Positions 12,523 to 21,291 of a stretch of 33,901 nt of DNA are shown in pieces (position 1 is the stretch's first letter; each line of letters starts with the position of its first letter). The translations under genes and the position numbers were made by a program. The notes under the pieces are model-generated. The model was not told the DNA's origin, searched no databases, and saw only the letters and a program-made list of their open reading frames with translations. Source of the DNA: a virus; the IMG/VR virus record IMGVR_UViG_3300045256_000818, positions 1-33,901 of that record; one strand, 5' to 3'.

Positions 12523-14192
12523 TGGACGACAAGGCCCGCGAGCTCATCCAGCTTTGGGAACGGTTGGACGGCAACCGCGGGACCACGGTCGCGCATTGGC
12601 AGGACGTCGCCGACCACATGCTGCCGAGCCGCAACGACTATTTCGGCGGCAAGTCGCCCGGCCAGAAGCGCATGCAGAAGATCTTCGACGCGACCCCGAT
12701 CTGGGCCGTCGAGCAGCTCGCCGCGGGCCTGCATGGTCTGCTCACCAGTCCTTCGTTGCGCTGGTTCACCATGCGCGCGGAAGACGATCGGCTCAACGAG
12801 AACGACGCCGTCCGCGCCTGGCTCGAGGATTCGAGCGAGCGCATGTATGCGATCTTCAACGGGCCGCGCCACAACTTCGCGTCGCAGAGCTATGAGACCT
12901 ATCTCGATCTTGCCAGCATCGGCACGTCGGTCATGGCAGTGCTCGAGAGCCAGCGGTCGGGGATCCTCTTTTCGACGCGGCACCTGCGCGAGTGCGTCGT
13001 GCAGGAAAACGAAGAGGACCGGATCGACACGCTGATCCGCTGCTGGCCCTACACCGCCAAGCAAGCGACCGAGGCCTGGGGCAATGCCGCCGGCGAGAAG
13101 GCCGTCAAGGCGATGGCCGACGGCAAGCCGGAGACCACCTTCGAATATCTCCATGCCGTGCGTCCGCGCAAGTCGCGCGACCCGCAGCGCAGCGATCGCC
13201 GGCACAAGCTGTTCGAGAGCACGTATCTCAGCAAGGCCGACGGCACCGTCATCGACGAGGGCGGCTTCGACGAATTCCCCTACCTGGTGCCGCGCTTCTC
13301 CAAGCTGACGGGCGAGACCTACGGCCGCGGCCCGGGCATGTCGGCGCTGCCCGACGTGAAGATGCTCAACGAGCTCAGCAAGATCGTCTGGAAGGCGGCG
13401 CAGAAGTCGCTCGATCCGCCGCTGCAGCTGCCCGACAAGGGCTTCCTGATGGCGATCAAGACGCTGCCGGGATCCTTGAACTACTACCGTGCCGGCACGC
13501 GCGACCGCATCGAGCCGATCCAGAGCGGCAGCAAGCCCGAGCTCGGCGTCGAGCTCATCACCGCGCTCCGCCAGCAGATCATCCGGTCGTTCTATGTCGA
13601 ATGGCTGATGATGCCGTCCGATCTCACCGATCCCGCGAGCTCCGGCAAGGGCGTCACCGCGACCTATGTGCTGCAGCAGCGCGACGAGAAGATGCGCCTG
13701 CTGTCGCCGATGGTGGCGCGCCTGCAGACCGAATTCCTCGGGCCGCTCATTGACCGCGTCTTCGCCATCATGTGGCGCCGCGGCATGTTCGCGCCGGCGC
13801 CGTTCCAGCTTTCCGGCGCCCCGCTCAAGGTCGAATACGTCTCGCCGATCGCGATGGCGCAGAAGTCGAGCTCGATGGAATCGATCCAGCGCCTGATCCA
13901 GCTGCAGGCGGCCTTGACGCAGGTCGCGCCGCAAGAGCCGATCGGCATCAATCCGCAGGCGATCATCCAGCTCGGCGGCAAGCTGCTCAACGCCCCGAGC
14001 TCGGCGGTGAAGACGCCCGACCAGATCGCCAACGAGAACCAGGCGAAACAAGAGGCCGAGCAGGCCATGCAAAGCCATATGGCCCTGGCCAACGTCGCGA
14101 GCTCGGCGAAGGACGCCGCCGGCGCCGTCAAGAGCGCGGCGCAGGCCGATGCGGTCGCTTCGGCGCCGGCCAGCGCGAGGGTCGCGGCATGA
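12522..14192 (+). CDS. Portal (head-to-tail connector) protein, T7-like
   Basis: 556 residues. The N-terminus (LIQLWERLDGNRGTTVAHWQ, then DVADHMLPSRNDYF) and the following FDATPIWAVEQLAAGLHGLL are diagnostic of the podovirus head-tail connector family. The middle contains SALPDVKMLNELSKIVWKAA and the C-terminal third the helical crown region ending in Ala/Lys-rich low complexity. It forms the dodecameric ring at the capsid vertex through which DNA is packaged and ejected. Length matches T7 gp8-type portals. It overlaps the next gene by ATGA. Confidence 0.9.
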   Translation: MDDKARELIQLWERLDGNRGTTVAHWQDVADHMLPSRNDYFGGKSPGQKRMQKIFDATPIWAVEQLAAGLHGLLTSPSLRWFTMRAEDDRLNENDAVRAWLEDSSERMYAIFNGPRHNFASQSYETYLDLASIGTSVMAVLESQRSGILFSTRHLRECVVQENEEDRIDTLIRCWPYTAKQATEAWGNAAGEKAVKAMADGKPETTFEYLHAVRPRKSRDPQRSDRRHKLFESTYLSKADGTVIDEGGFDEFPYLVPRFSKLTGETYGRGPGMSALPDVKMLNELSKIVWKAAQKSLDPPLQLPDKGFLMAIKTLPGSLNYYRAGTRDRIEPIQSGSKPELGVELITALRQQIIRSFYVEWLMMPSDLTDPASSGKGVTATYVLQQRDEKMRLLSPMVARLQTEFLGPLIDRVFAIMWRRGMFAPAPFQLSGAPLKVEYVSPIAMAQKSSSMESIQRLIQLQAALTQVAPQEPIGINPQAIIQLGGKLLNAPSSAVKTPDQIANENQAKQEAEQAMQSHMALANVASSAKDAAGAVKSAAQADAVASAPASARVAA

Positions 14193-14500
14193 CCGGGTTG
14201 ACCGAGCGCGTGCGCGTTTTCCTCGCCGATCACCGGCTCAACCAGATCTATCGCCGGGTCTATCGGACACCTGACGGCGAGCGGCTGATCCACGATCTGC
14301 TGCGCGAATGCGGGATCCTCGAGAACCCGCTCGAGCCGGGCCAGCCCGACGTCACGAACATGAATATCGGCCGGCAGTCGATCGGCCTCTACGTCTCGCA
14401 GCGCCTGCGCATGGGCGAGAAGGAATTGCTCGAGCTCGCGGCCAAGAGCGGAGACGACGAAATCAGTGCAGCGCTCGAGAGCGTGCGAAGCACGATCTGA
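14189..14500 (+). CDS. Bbp19-like structural protein
   Basis: 103 residues from ATG 14189 (ATGA-coupled to the portal). The pattern IYRRVYRTPDGERLIHDLLR, then ECGILENP, TNMNIGRQSIGLYVSQRL and MGEKELLELA fits the Bbp19 family found between portal and scaffold genes in BPP-1-like podoviruses. Its function is thought to be structural or in assembly; no enzyme motif is present. A GATCAGGGAC box starts at its last base. Confidence 0.7.
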   Translation: MTGLTERVRVFLADHRLNQIYRRVYRTPDGERLIHDLLRECGILENPLEPGQPDVTNMNIGRQSIGLYVSQRLRMGEKELLELAAKSGDDEISAALESVRSTI

Positions 14501-14515
14501 TCAGGGACGGGAGCG
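14499..14515 (+). promoter_or_regulatory. GATCAGGGAC leader box, copy 4
   Basis: GATCAGGGAC (14499-14508) overlaps the TGA stop of the Bbp19-like gene and precedes ATG 14516 by 7 nt and ATG 14522 by 13 nt. The second start would restore the spacing seen at other copies almost exactly. Confidence 0.55.
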
Positions 14516-15490
14516 ATGAGAATGTGGACGAAGCGAATTTGGTTTCTGATGGCGCCGGATCCTGCAGCTGCAGGCGGTGCGCCGGCGGCTGGTGCCGCAG
14601 CTGGTGGCGCCGACCCCGCGGCCGCGGCCGCTGCAGGTGCTGGCGCCGAAGCCAACCCCGCCGGCGCCGCGGGCGACGCGAAGCCAGCGCCGGCTTTCGC
14701 CGAGACGCTGCCCGAAGCGATCCGCGCCGAGCCGGCGTTCAAGGACATCAAGGATCTCGACGGCCTGGCTAACGGGTTCCTGCATGCGCAGAAGATGCTC
14801 GGCCACGATCCGAAGAACCTGGTCGTCATGCCCGGGCCCGACGACAAGGAAGGGCAGGCCAAGCTCTTCAACCGGCTGGGGCGGCCCGAGAAGGCCGACG
14901 GCTACAAGTTCGAAGGGATCAAGTTTCCGGAGGGGCGCGAGCTCAAGCCGGAGGTCATGGGCCGGTGGCGCGCCGGCGCCCACGAGCTCGGCCTCACGGA
15001 GAAACAGGCAACGGGCGTCCTTGCCCTGCTCGGGCAGGAAGTCGCCGGCGGCGCGCAGTCGGACGCCGCCGAGATCGCCGCCAGCCTCGAAGCGGCGACT
15101 GCGAACCTGAAGACCAAGCTCGGCGCGGCCTATGAGCCGACCAAGGCGCTGGCGATGGATGCGTTGCGCCACTACGCGACGCCGGAATTCGTGCAGCTGC
15201 TCGAGAACGCCAAGGTCGACGGCATCGCGCTCGGCGATCACCCGGGCTTCGTCGACGTCATGGGCAAGATGGGCAAGCAGCTCTCGGAAGACGGGCTGAT
15301 CGGCAAGCGCGGCGCGGAAGGTCAGCAGTATTCGCCGGCCGAGGCGAAACAGCAGATCGCCGCGCTCGAGCGCGACGAGCAATTCACCAAGTCGTACCGC
15401 AACAAGGAAGCGCCCGGCCACAAGGAAGCCGTGGCGAAGATGGAAGGCCTCTACAAGCAGGCCTACCCCGAGGAGCAGGCGACGCAGTAA
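14516..15490 (+). CDS. Capsid assembly (scaffold-like) protein
   Basis: 324 residues. An Ala/Gly-rich N-terminal linker (about residues 13-60) is followed by LPEAIRAEPAFKDIKDLDGL, ANGFLHAQKML, NLVVMPGPDD and a LGRPEKADGYKF segment, which is the standard signature of podovirus scaffolding or capsid-assembly proteins. The rest is helical and charged, suited to an internal scaffold that leaves the prohead. It lies directly before the major capsid gene. Start: ATG 14516 or 14522; the leader box favours the latter slightly. The C-terminus lacks a recognisable protease. Confidence 0.8.
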   Translation: MRMWTKRIWFLMAPDPAAAGGAPAAGAAAGGADPAAAAAAGAGAEANPAGAAGDAKPAPAFAETLPEAIRAEPAFKDIKDLDGLANGFLHAQKMLGHDPKNLVVMPGPDDKEGQAKLFNRLGRPEKADGYKFEGIKFPEGRELKPEVMGRWRAGAHELGLTEKQATGVLALLGQEVAGGAQSDAAEIAASLEAATANLKTKLGAAYEPTKALAMDALRHYATPEFVQLLENAKVDGIALGDHPGFVDVMGKMGKQLSEDGLIGKRGAEGQQYSPAEAKQQIAALERDEQFTKSYRNKEAPGHKEAVAKMEGLYKQAYPEEQATQ

Positions 15491-15500
15491 TTCCGGCGGC

Positions 15501-15516
15501 CGGGGAGCTCAGCCGT
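15501..15516 (+). repeat. 16-bp direct repeat, copy 1
   Basis: CGGGGAGCTCAGCCGT occurs here and again at 15630-15645 in the leader of the major capsid gene. Both copies are outside coding sequence and 129 bp apart. They may be duplicated promoter or processing elements. Confidence 0.8.
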
Positions 15517-15538
15517 CCCTCTTTGACCGAGGGACGGC
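15512..15538 (+). terminator. Strong hairpin after the scaffold gene (attenuator-like)
   Basis: GCCGTCCCTC (15512-15521), loop TTTGACC, GAGGGACGGC (15529-15538): a perfect 10-bp GC-rich stem with a 7-nt loop, lacking a U tract. Its loop and edge (CTTTGACCG, 15521-15529) also pair perfectly with CGGTCAAAG at 15546-15554. The two stems exclude each other, so the leader may switch between two forms. It could limit read-through or protect the 5' end of capsid mRNA. Confidence 0.6.
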
Positions 15539-15545
15539 GCGGGTC

Positions 15546-15554
15546 CGGTCAAAG
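15546..15554 (+). promoter_or_regulatory. Alternative pairing partner of the capsid leader
   Basis: CGGTCAAAG is the exact complement of 15521-15529, giving a 9-bp alternative stem with a 16-nt loop that would disrupt the first hairpin. Confidence 0.5.
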
Positions 15555-15629
15555 GCTTCGACGATAGGCGGTCGGTAAACGCCAGGCACGGGTCCGTCAG
15601 GGTGCACATCGGAAGATGCGGCGCGGAGG

Positions 15630-15645
15630 CGGGGAGCTCAGCCGT
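15630..15645 (+). repeat. 16-bp direct repeat, copy 2
   Basis: A second exact copy of CGGGGAGCTCAGCCGT, 37 bp before the capsid start. Confidence 0.8.
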
Positions 15646-15682
15646 TGAACCCTGAAACGAAACCTTTTGATGAGGGCTCGAC

Positions 15683-16591
15683 ATGAGCATCACAGTCACA
15701 ACCGCCTTCGTGAACCAGTTCTCCGGCAACGTCCGGATGCTGGCGCAGCAGGTGCAGTCCCGTCTCTCGGCCGCGGTGAGTGTCCAGGACATCACCGCGG
15801 AATCCGCCTATCTCGAGCAGGTTGCTCCGTCCACCGCGCGCAAGGTACAGGCGCGGCACGACGATTCGCCGATCATGAACACGCTGCACCTGCGCCGTCG
15901 CGTGACGCCCTACGACTACGATTGGGGCGATCTGATCGACAAAGAAGATCAGTTCCGCCTGCTGATCGATCCCTCGAGCGCCTATGCCCAGACCGCGGCC
16001 GCGGCGCTCGAGCGCGCGAAGGACGATGAGATCATCGGCGCGTTCTTCGCCACCGCCTATACCGGCAAGGACGGCACCACGCAGGCCGCATGGCCGGCCG
16101 GACCCGGAGCGCCGGTTCCCGCCGGCAAGGTCGTCGCTGTCAATTCTTGGGCCTACGGCAACGGCGCGGGCAATACCGGCCTCACCATCTCCAAGATGAT
16201 CGAGGCCAACGTCGCGCTGAAAGCGGCCGAGGGCGACGAGAACGAAGACAAGTTCATGCTCTACACCGCCCAGGACGAAGGCTCGCTGCTGGCCACCACC
16301 GAAGCGACCAGCGACGAGTACGCGCAGGTGAAGGCACTGATCGACGGCAAGGTGCCGCGCCTGCTCGGCTTCAACATGATCCACAGCGAGCGCGTGCTGC
16401 TCGACGGCAACGGCTATCGCCGGCTGCCGGCCTGGCGCAAGTCCGGCATGGGCCTCGGCATCGCCAAGGATATCTGGTCGCGCATGGCCGAGCGGTCGGA
16501 CAAGCGGTTCAGCATGTACGTCTACGCGGCTCTCTCGATCGGCGCGTCGCGACTGGAAGAGGCCAAGGTCGTCGAGATCAAGTGCGCTTGA
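15683..16591 (+). CDS. Major capsid protein
   Basis: 302 residues from ATG 15683 with an upstream GAGGG ribosome site. It follows the scaffold gene and has the features of a podovirus coat protein: an N-terminal VNQFSGNVRMLAQQVQSRLS region, RRRVTPYDYDWGDLIDKEDQ with FRLLIDP, a long glycine-rich insert and a C-terminal SGMGLGIAKDIWSRMAERSD. It builds the icosahedral shell. The 192-bp leader with repeat and hairpins is the longest non-coding stretch in the structural region, suggesting separate control of this highly expressed gene. Confidence 0.85.
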   Translation: MSITVTTAFVNQFSGNVRMLAQQVQSRLSAAVSVQDITAESAYLEQVAPSTARKVQARHDDSPIMNTLHLRRRVTPYDYDWGDLIDKEDQFRLLIDPSSAYAQTAAAALERAKDDEIIGAFFATAYTGKDGTTQAAWPAGPGAPVPAGKVVAVNSWAYGNGAGNTGLTISKMIEANVALKAAEGDENEDKFMLYTAQDEGSLLATTEATSDEYAQVKALIDGKVPRLLGFNMIHSERVLLDGNGYRRLPAWRKSGMGLGIAKDIWSRMAERSDKRFSMYVYAALSIGASRLEEAKVVEIKCA

Positions 16592-16658
16592 TCTAGCAGA
16601 TCTCGCGCTCTCGATCCTCGATCGCCTGACCGCAACTTCGAAACCAAGAGGCTAAACG

Positions 16659-17123
16659 ATGGCACTCACCAACGGCACCAACATGGCGAAGCTGGTCGGC
16701 AATGCCGGCGGCGTCGTCCAGCAGCTGCTCAACGTCGCGCAATGTGGCGGCAAAGAGCGGGTCTTCGTCGAAACCGTCGTGCTCGCCGGCCAGGCGAACG
16801 GCGACAAGATCGCCGTCGGCCGCATCCCGAAGGGCGCGGCGCCGGTCGGCTTCTCGCTGATCACCGATACGTCGCTCGGCACCTCGACGCTCTCGATCGG
16901 CGATCAGAACAGTGCGGCTTTGTTCGCCGCCGCTACCACCTTGACCGCGACCAATACGCCGACGTCGCTCGGTAAGCAGGCCTCGCTCGGCGTGCCGATC
17001 GCGACGGCCTACGATCAGAACGGCGTGCAGGGTGCGGTCGAGGACATTCTGCTGACGGTCGGCGTGGCGGCGCTGCCCAACGGCGGCAACCTCACCGTCA
17101 TCACCCGCTACACGATCGACTGA
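16659..17123 (+). CDS. Head decoration or minor capsid protein
   Basis: 154 residues after an AAGAGG ribosome site. It is beta-rich with many Thr/Ala/Val and small turns (ERVFVETVVLAGQANGDKIA, then SLGTSTLSIGDQNSA). Genes of this type directly after the capsid in BPP-1-like phages code for virion head proteins. No enzymatic motif. A strong hairpin follows its stop. Confidence 0.65.
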   Translation: MALTNGTNMAKLVGNAGGVVQQLLNVAQCGGKERVFVETVVLAGQANGDKIAVGRIPKGAAPVGFSLITDTSLGTSTLSIGDQNSAALFAAATTLTATNTPTSLGKQASLGVPIATAYDQNGVQGAVEDILLTVGVAALPNGGNLTVITRYTID

Positions 17124-17129
17124 GGCAAA

Positions 17130-17165
17130 GACCAGGCGCGGCGCTCCCACCCGTCGCGCCTGGTC
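17130..17165 (+). terminator. Strong hairpin after the head genes
   Basis: GACCAGGCGCGGCG (17130-17143) pairs with CGTCGCGCCTGGTC (17152-17165): 14 pairs with one G-T, and an 8-nt loop. There is no T tract after it, so it is either a weak or Rho-assisted terminator or an RNA-stabilising 3' end. It separates head from tail genes. Confidence 0.6.
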
Positions 17166-17175
17166 GCTTCCCAAG

Positions 17176-17763
17176 ATGGCAGCCGGCGACAGCATCGTCT
17201 CGATCTGCAACATCGCCCTGATCGCGCTGGGCGAGGATCCGATCGGCGCGCTCACCGACAACAACAAGCGCGCCCGCACCTGCAATGCGCGCTATGACGA
17301 CGTGCGCCGGGCCGTGCTCGAGCGCTTCCCGTGGAATTGCGCCAAGCGCCGCGCGGCGGTGCCGGCGCTCACCGCTGCGCCGGCCTTCGGCTGGTCTACC
17401 GCCTTCGCCATGCCGGCGAATTTCCTGCGCGTCATCGACCTGCCCGATTTCGACAAGCCGCGCTACGAGATGGAGGGCGACGACACTTACGGCAACGTGC
17501 TGCTCTGCGATTACGGCGCGCCGCTCAATATCTCCTACGTCTGCGACCTGCAGGACCCGACCAAGTTTTCGCCGAGCCTGGTGCATGCGCTCGCCTATGA
17601 GCTCGCATCCGAGATCGGCATGCCGCTGGTGCAGAACCTGCAGAAGGTGCAGCTGATGCTCTCGATCATGGAGGGCAAGCAATCGAGCGCCCGGGTCACG
17701 TCGTCGCAGCAGGGCCAGGTCGACGAGATGGATATCGACGTGCTGCTGAGGTCGCGCACCTGA
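17176..17763 (+). CDS. Tail tubular protein A (adaptor), T7 gp11-like
   Basis: 195 residues. SIVSICNIALIALGEDPIGA, then RARTCNARYDDVRRAVLERF and PWNCAKRR are the family signature; AYELASEIGMPLVQN and a C-terminal acidic segment follow. The protein forms the ring joining the portal to the tail nozzle. It is followed by tail tubular protein B with a 1-bp overlap of stop and start. Confidence 0.88.
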   Translation: MAAGDSIVSICNIALIALGEDPIGALTDNNKRARTCNARYDDVRRAVLERFPWNCAKRRAAVPALTAAPAFGWSTAFAMPANFLRVIDLPDFDKPRYEMEGDDTYGNVLLCDYGAPLNISYVCDLQDPTKFSPSLVHALAYELASEIGMPLVQNLQKVQLMLSIMEGKQSSARVTSSQQGQVDEMDIDVLLRSRT

Positions 17764-20279
17764 TGCTCAGCTTCGTCGATATCATGAGCCTCGGCGGCGG
17801 CGAGCTCTCGCCGCAGATGAAGGGGCGCACCGATCACGAGAAGTATTACTCGGGCGCCGAGACGCTGTTCAACATGATCGTGCGGCCGCAGGGCGGGGCG
17901 ATGCGCCGGCCTGGCACGCTCTACGTCGCGAGCTCCAAGGTGCAAAGCCAGCCGGCGCGGATCCGCCGGTTCATCTTCAACACCGTGCAGGCCTACATGA
18001 TCGAGTTCGGGCTCGGCTATGCCCGCTTCTACATGAACGACGGCCAGATCCAGAACGGCGGCAACCCGGTCGAGATCGTCACACCCTACACGCAGGCCTC
18101 GGATCTGGCGGTGCTGAGTTTCACGCAATCGGCCGATACGCTCTACATCTTCCACCCGACCTTGCCGACGCGGAAGCTCACCCGGTCGTCGCACACCGTC
18201 TGGGGGATCAGCGTCATCAGCTGGCGCGACGGGCCATATCTCCCGGTCAATACCGGCAACATCACCCTGGCGCCGTCGGCGACCACGGGCAACGCGATCA
18301 CTATCGTCGCCGCGCCGAGCGCCAAGGCGATCACCGGCGCCGCCGATAACGGGTCCGGCGTGATCCGCCTGACGGTCGTCGGGCATGGCTTCGCCAACAA
18401 TGACCCGGTGATGGTCGCGGGTGTCGGCGGGACGGTCGAAGCGAACGGGGCGTGGAAGATCACGCTGGTCGATGCCGATCACTTCGATCTGCAGAACAGC
18501 ACCTTCGTCAACGCCTTCACTGCCGGCGGAACGGCGTCGGCCAACATCTTCGCTGCGACCGACGTCGGTCGCCTGGTGCGGATCCAGCACGGCAGCACCT
18601 GGGGCTATGCCCGCATCACGGTCTTCACCAACACCTTCACCGTGACGGCAACCGTCGTCTCCGCTTTCGGCGGGGCGACGGCGCAAGCCGCCTGGCGCCT
18701 CGGCCTCTGGTCCGACACGACCGGCTATCCCTACACCGGCACCTTCCATCAACAGCGGCTCAGCGCCGGCGGCTGCAATTTCCAGCCTAACAACGTGATC
18801 GCCAGCGTCATCGGCGATTTCGAGAACCAGGCGCCAACCGCGACCGATGGCACGGTCAGCGACAAGAACGCGCTCAACTTCGTGATCAGCGACGACCAGG
18901 TCAACGCGGTGCGGTGGCTGAGCTCGGCCGGGAATGCGAGCGCGGCGCAGCTCGGCATCGGCACCGCCGGCGCCGAGCAGATCCTGCAGCAGCAGACGAC
19001 GACGGCGGCGCTTTCGGCGACCAACCTGCAGGCCTATCGCGAAACCAATCTCGGCTCGATCGCCGGCGTCGAGCCTTTGCGCGTCGGCAAGCAAGTGCTC
19101 TTCGCCAACCAGAACGGCCGCAAGGTGCATGCCTGGACCTTCGACTGGACCGCGAACGGCTATATCGCGCCGGATCTCGCCGAGCTCGCCGACCATGTGA
19201 CCTGGCCCGGCATCGTCGGCGCGGCTTACCAGAAGAATCCCTGGTCGATCTGCTGGTACATCCTCAGCGACGGCAGCCTGATCGGCGTCACCTATCGCTA
19301 TGAGCAGAAAGTGATCGCCTGGCACCGGCATCAGCTGGGCGGGAATTACTACGGCGGGCCGCCGGTGGTCGAGAGCATCGATACGATCCCGTCGGCGGAC
19401 GGCTCCTATGACGAAGTGTGGCTGCTGGTGAAGCGCACCATCAACGGCCAGGTCGCCCGCACCCTCGAGGTCATGGCGCGGCCCTTCGACAAGCTGCCGC
19501 AGGAACAGGCGCACTACGTCGATTGCGCGCTTACGCTGGCGCAGACCTATCCCAACGCGACGCTGACGCCGGCGCCGGCGGCCGGCAAGAAGACGCCGAT
19601 CGCCGGCGACACCGTGACGCTCTCGGCCGATGCCGACGTCTTCACCAATCCCGGCTCGCTCAACAGCGTCGTGCGCTGCTCAAGGGGGAAGGCGCTGATC
19701 ACCGGGTACACCGATGCCCGCCACGTGCAGGCGCTGATCCTGACCAGCATGCGTAATTGCGAGCCGCAGGCCTCTGGCGCCTGGTCCTGTACGGCGCCGG
19801 TGACGGTGCTGACCTTGCCGCACCTGCCGGGCGAGACGATCGAGGTCATGGGCGACGGTGCGAATTACGGCCGTAACTTCGTCGCCGATGGCGCCGGGCA
19901 TATCACCGTCGATCCCGGCGTGACCTATGCGATCGCCGGCCTGCCTTGGGATGGCGAGCTCACCTTCATGCCGTTCGAACCGGCGCATGCCATGGCGACC
20001 GCGACCAACGGCAAGATCAAGCGGGTCGACACATTGTGGCTTCGGTTCTTCGAGACCGGCGGCTGCAGCTTCGGCCTCAAGGATGGGGCGCTCGACGATC
20101 TCGAGACGCGCAGCGCCGCCGACGTGATGGGCCAGGCGCCGCCGCTGATCAGCCGGCCGGAGCGCGTGAAGCCGCCCGGCTCGAGCGACGAGGATTGGCA
20201 GATCACGCTCAAGACCGTCGGGCCGATGCCGCTCACCTTGCTGGCACTCTCGGCGCGCGCCGATATCGGGGAAATCTGA
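17763..20279 (+). CDS. Tail tubular protein B-like nozzle/stabilisation protein
   Basis: 838 residues. The start SLGGGELSPQMKGRTDHEKY, then YSGAETLFNMIVRPQGG and MRRPGTLYVA is typical of podovirus tail nozzle proteins. Residues about 185-255 (ITGAADNGSGVIRLTVVGHG, then VGGTVEANGAWKITLVD and HFDLQN) form the beta domain often annotated as FCCH-like in phages. The rest is beta-rich with a conserved HQQRLSAGG site at about residue 325. It would form the tip of the short tail and the gate for DNA. Confidence 0.82.
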   Translation: MLSFVDIMSLGGGELSPQMKGRTDHEKYYSGAETLFNMIVRPQGGAMRRPGTLYVASSKVQSQPARIRRFIFNTVQAYMIEFGLGYARFYMNDGQIQNGGNPVEIVTPYTQASDLAVLSFTQSADTLYIFHPTLPTRKLTRSSHTVWGISVISWRDGPYLPVNTGNITLAPSATTGNAITIVAAPSAKAITGAADNGSGVIRLTVVGHGFANNDPVMVAGVGGTVEANGAWKITLVDADHFDLQNSTFVNAFTAGGTASANIFAATDVGRLVRIQHGSTWGYARITVFTNTFTVTATVVSAFGGATAQAAWRLGLWSDTTGYPYTGTFHQQRLSAGGCNFQPNNVIASVIGDFENQAPTATDGTVSDKNALNFVISDDQVNAVRWLSSAGNASAAQLGIGTAGAEQILQQQTTTAALSATNLQAYRETNLGSIAGVEPLRVGKQVLFANQNGRKVHAWTFDWTANGYIAPDLAELADHVTWPGIVGAAYQKNPWSICWYILSDGSLIGVTYRYEQKVIAWHRHQLGGNYYGGPPVVESIDTIPSADGSYDEVWLLVKRTINGQVARTLEVMARPFDKLPQEQAHYVDCALTLAQTYPNATLTPAPAAGKKTPIAGDTVTLSADADVFTNPGSLNSVVRCSRGKALITGYTDARHVQALILTSMRNCEPQASGAWSCTAPVTVLTLPHLPGETIEVMGDGANYGRNFVADGAGHITVDPGVTYAIAGLPWDGELTFMPFEPAHAMATATNGKIKRVDTLWLRFFETGGCSFGLKDGALDDLETRSAADVMGQAPPLISRPERVKPPGSSDEDWQITLKTVGPMPLTLLALSARADIGEI

Positions 20280-20728
20280 TGCGGATCGTTAACCTTGATC
20301 GCGAGCTCTTGCAGATGGCGGTCCATCTGGCGGCCGATCGGGCGTTTATCGAGCGGTGCCGATCGGCTGACTTTGAGCGCCTGGTGCTCGGGCATCCCGG
20401 CTATGCGGTTATCCGGGGCGGCGAGCTCGTCGGCGCGGGCGGCGTCGTGATGCACTGGCCAGGCCTGGCGGAAGGGTGGCTGCTGCCGTCGATCTTCGCG
20501 ACGAGGCGCGACCTGGTGAGGGCAACGCGCGGCATGCGGCAGTGGTTCGACCGCCTGCAGCAGGAACCGGTCTATCGCCGTCTCGAGATCCGGATCAGTG
20601 CGGCGGCCGCCTGGCGTAGCTGCTGGGCGAAGGCCATCGGGTTCGACGCCGGCCAGCTGCTCGAGGCCTGGGGGCCGGACGGATCCGACCACTTCCTTCA
20701 TGCCCGCATCGCGAAGGGGGCAAGCTGA
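20279..20728 (+). CDS. GNAT-like virion protein
   Basis: 149 residues from ATG 20279. The fold pattern fits a GNAT acetyltransferase: AVIRGGELVGAGGVVMHWPG strand pair, a helix around DLVRATRGMRQWFDRL, RLEIRISAAAAW and a C-terminal AKAIGFDAG. In BPP-1-like and T7-like phages a protein of this type sits between the nozzle and the ejection proteins. A canonical Q/RxxGxG/A acetyl-CoA loop is not clear, so catalysis is doubtful; a structural role is possible. Confidence 0.65.
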   Translation: MRIVNLDRELLQMAVHLAADRAFIERCRSADFERLVLGHPGYAVIRGGELVGAGGVVMHWPGLAEGWLLPSIFATRRDLVRATRGMRQWFDRLQQEPVYRRLEIRISAAAAWRSCWAKAIGFDAGQLLEAWGPDGSDHFLHARIAKGAS

Positions 20729-21291
20729 TGGGTGCGTTGCTCGCAACACCGCTGCTCACCAGCGCCGCCGGCGCGACGACGCTTTCGCTCGGGGAAGGCC
20801 TCGGCATCGCCGGCGCCGCTCTCGGTGGCTTCGGCTCGATCTTCTCCGGGATCCAGCAGGCGCAGGCCAATACGTTCAACGCCAAGGTCGCGAGGCAACA
20901 GGCCGACCAGGCCGAGGCCGAAGCGGCGGCCGATGCCGAGCAGACGCGGCAAGACAATCAGCGGAAGCTCGGCGCGGCCGAGGCGGCCTTCGGGGCGAGC
21001 GGCGTCGACCTGCAGGGCTCGCCGCTCGACGTGTTGTCGGATCTGGCGACGCAGGGCGAGCTCTCCCGCCGCCTGATCCTCTACAAGGGCAAGAACCAGG
21101 CAAACCAGTTTCTGACACAGGCGGCGATCGACCGCAGCCAGGCGGGCGCTGCGCTCGCCGGCGGGATCCTCGGCGCCGGCACGACGGTTCTCACCAGCGC
21201 GCTTGCATTCGGCAGCGACAGCGTCAAGCCGACGCTGCCGGCCGCCAAGCCGCTCACCGTGCCGCGCGCCGCCGGCAGGCCGGTCTACTGA
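20728..21291 (+). CDS. Internal virion protein (small ejection protein)
   Basis: 187 residues. Hydrophobic glycine-rich segments at about 22-41 (GEGLGIAGAALGGFGSIFSG) and 139-162, with an Ala/Gln/Glu-rich helix between them (51-80), then the conserved AAFGASGVDLQGSPLDVL. This matches the smallest ejection protein of podoviruses (T7 gp14-like role), which inserts into the outer membrane when DNA is delivered. Position before two larger internal proteins supports this. Confidence 0.72.
   Translation: MGALLATPLLTSAAGATTLSLGEGLGIAGAALGGFGSIFSGIQQAQANTFNAKVARQQADQAEAEAAADAEQTRQDNQRKLGAAEAAFGASGVDLQGSPLDVLSDLATQGELSRRLILYKGKNQANQFLTQAAIDRSQAGAALAGGILGAGTTVLTSALAFGSDSVKPTLPAAKPLTVPRAAGRPVY

Noticed and set aside
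12294-14078. Long minus-strand frame opposite the portal
   Set aside because: Same antisense shadow effect; the plus strand has a clear portal family signature.
17595-19514. Long minus-strand frame opposite the tail nozzle gene
   Set aside because: Shadow of the tail gene, with no recognisable domain or ribosome site.
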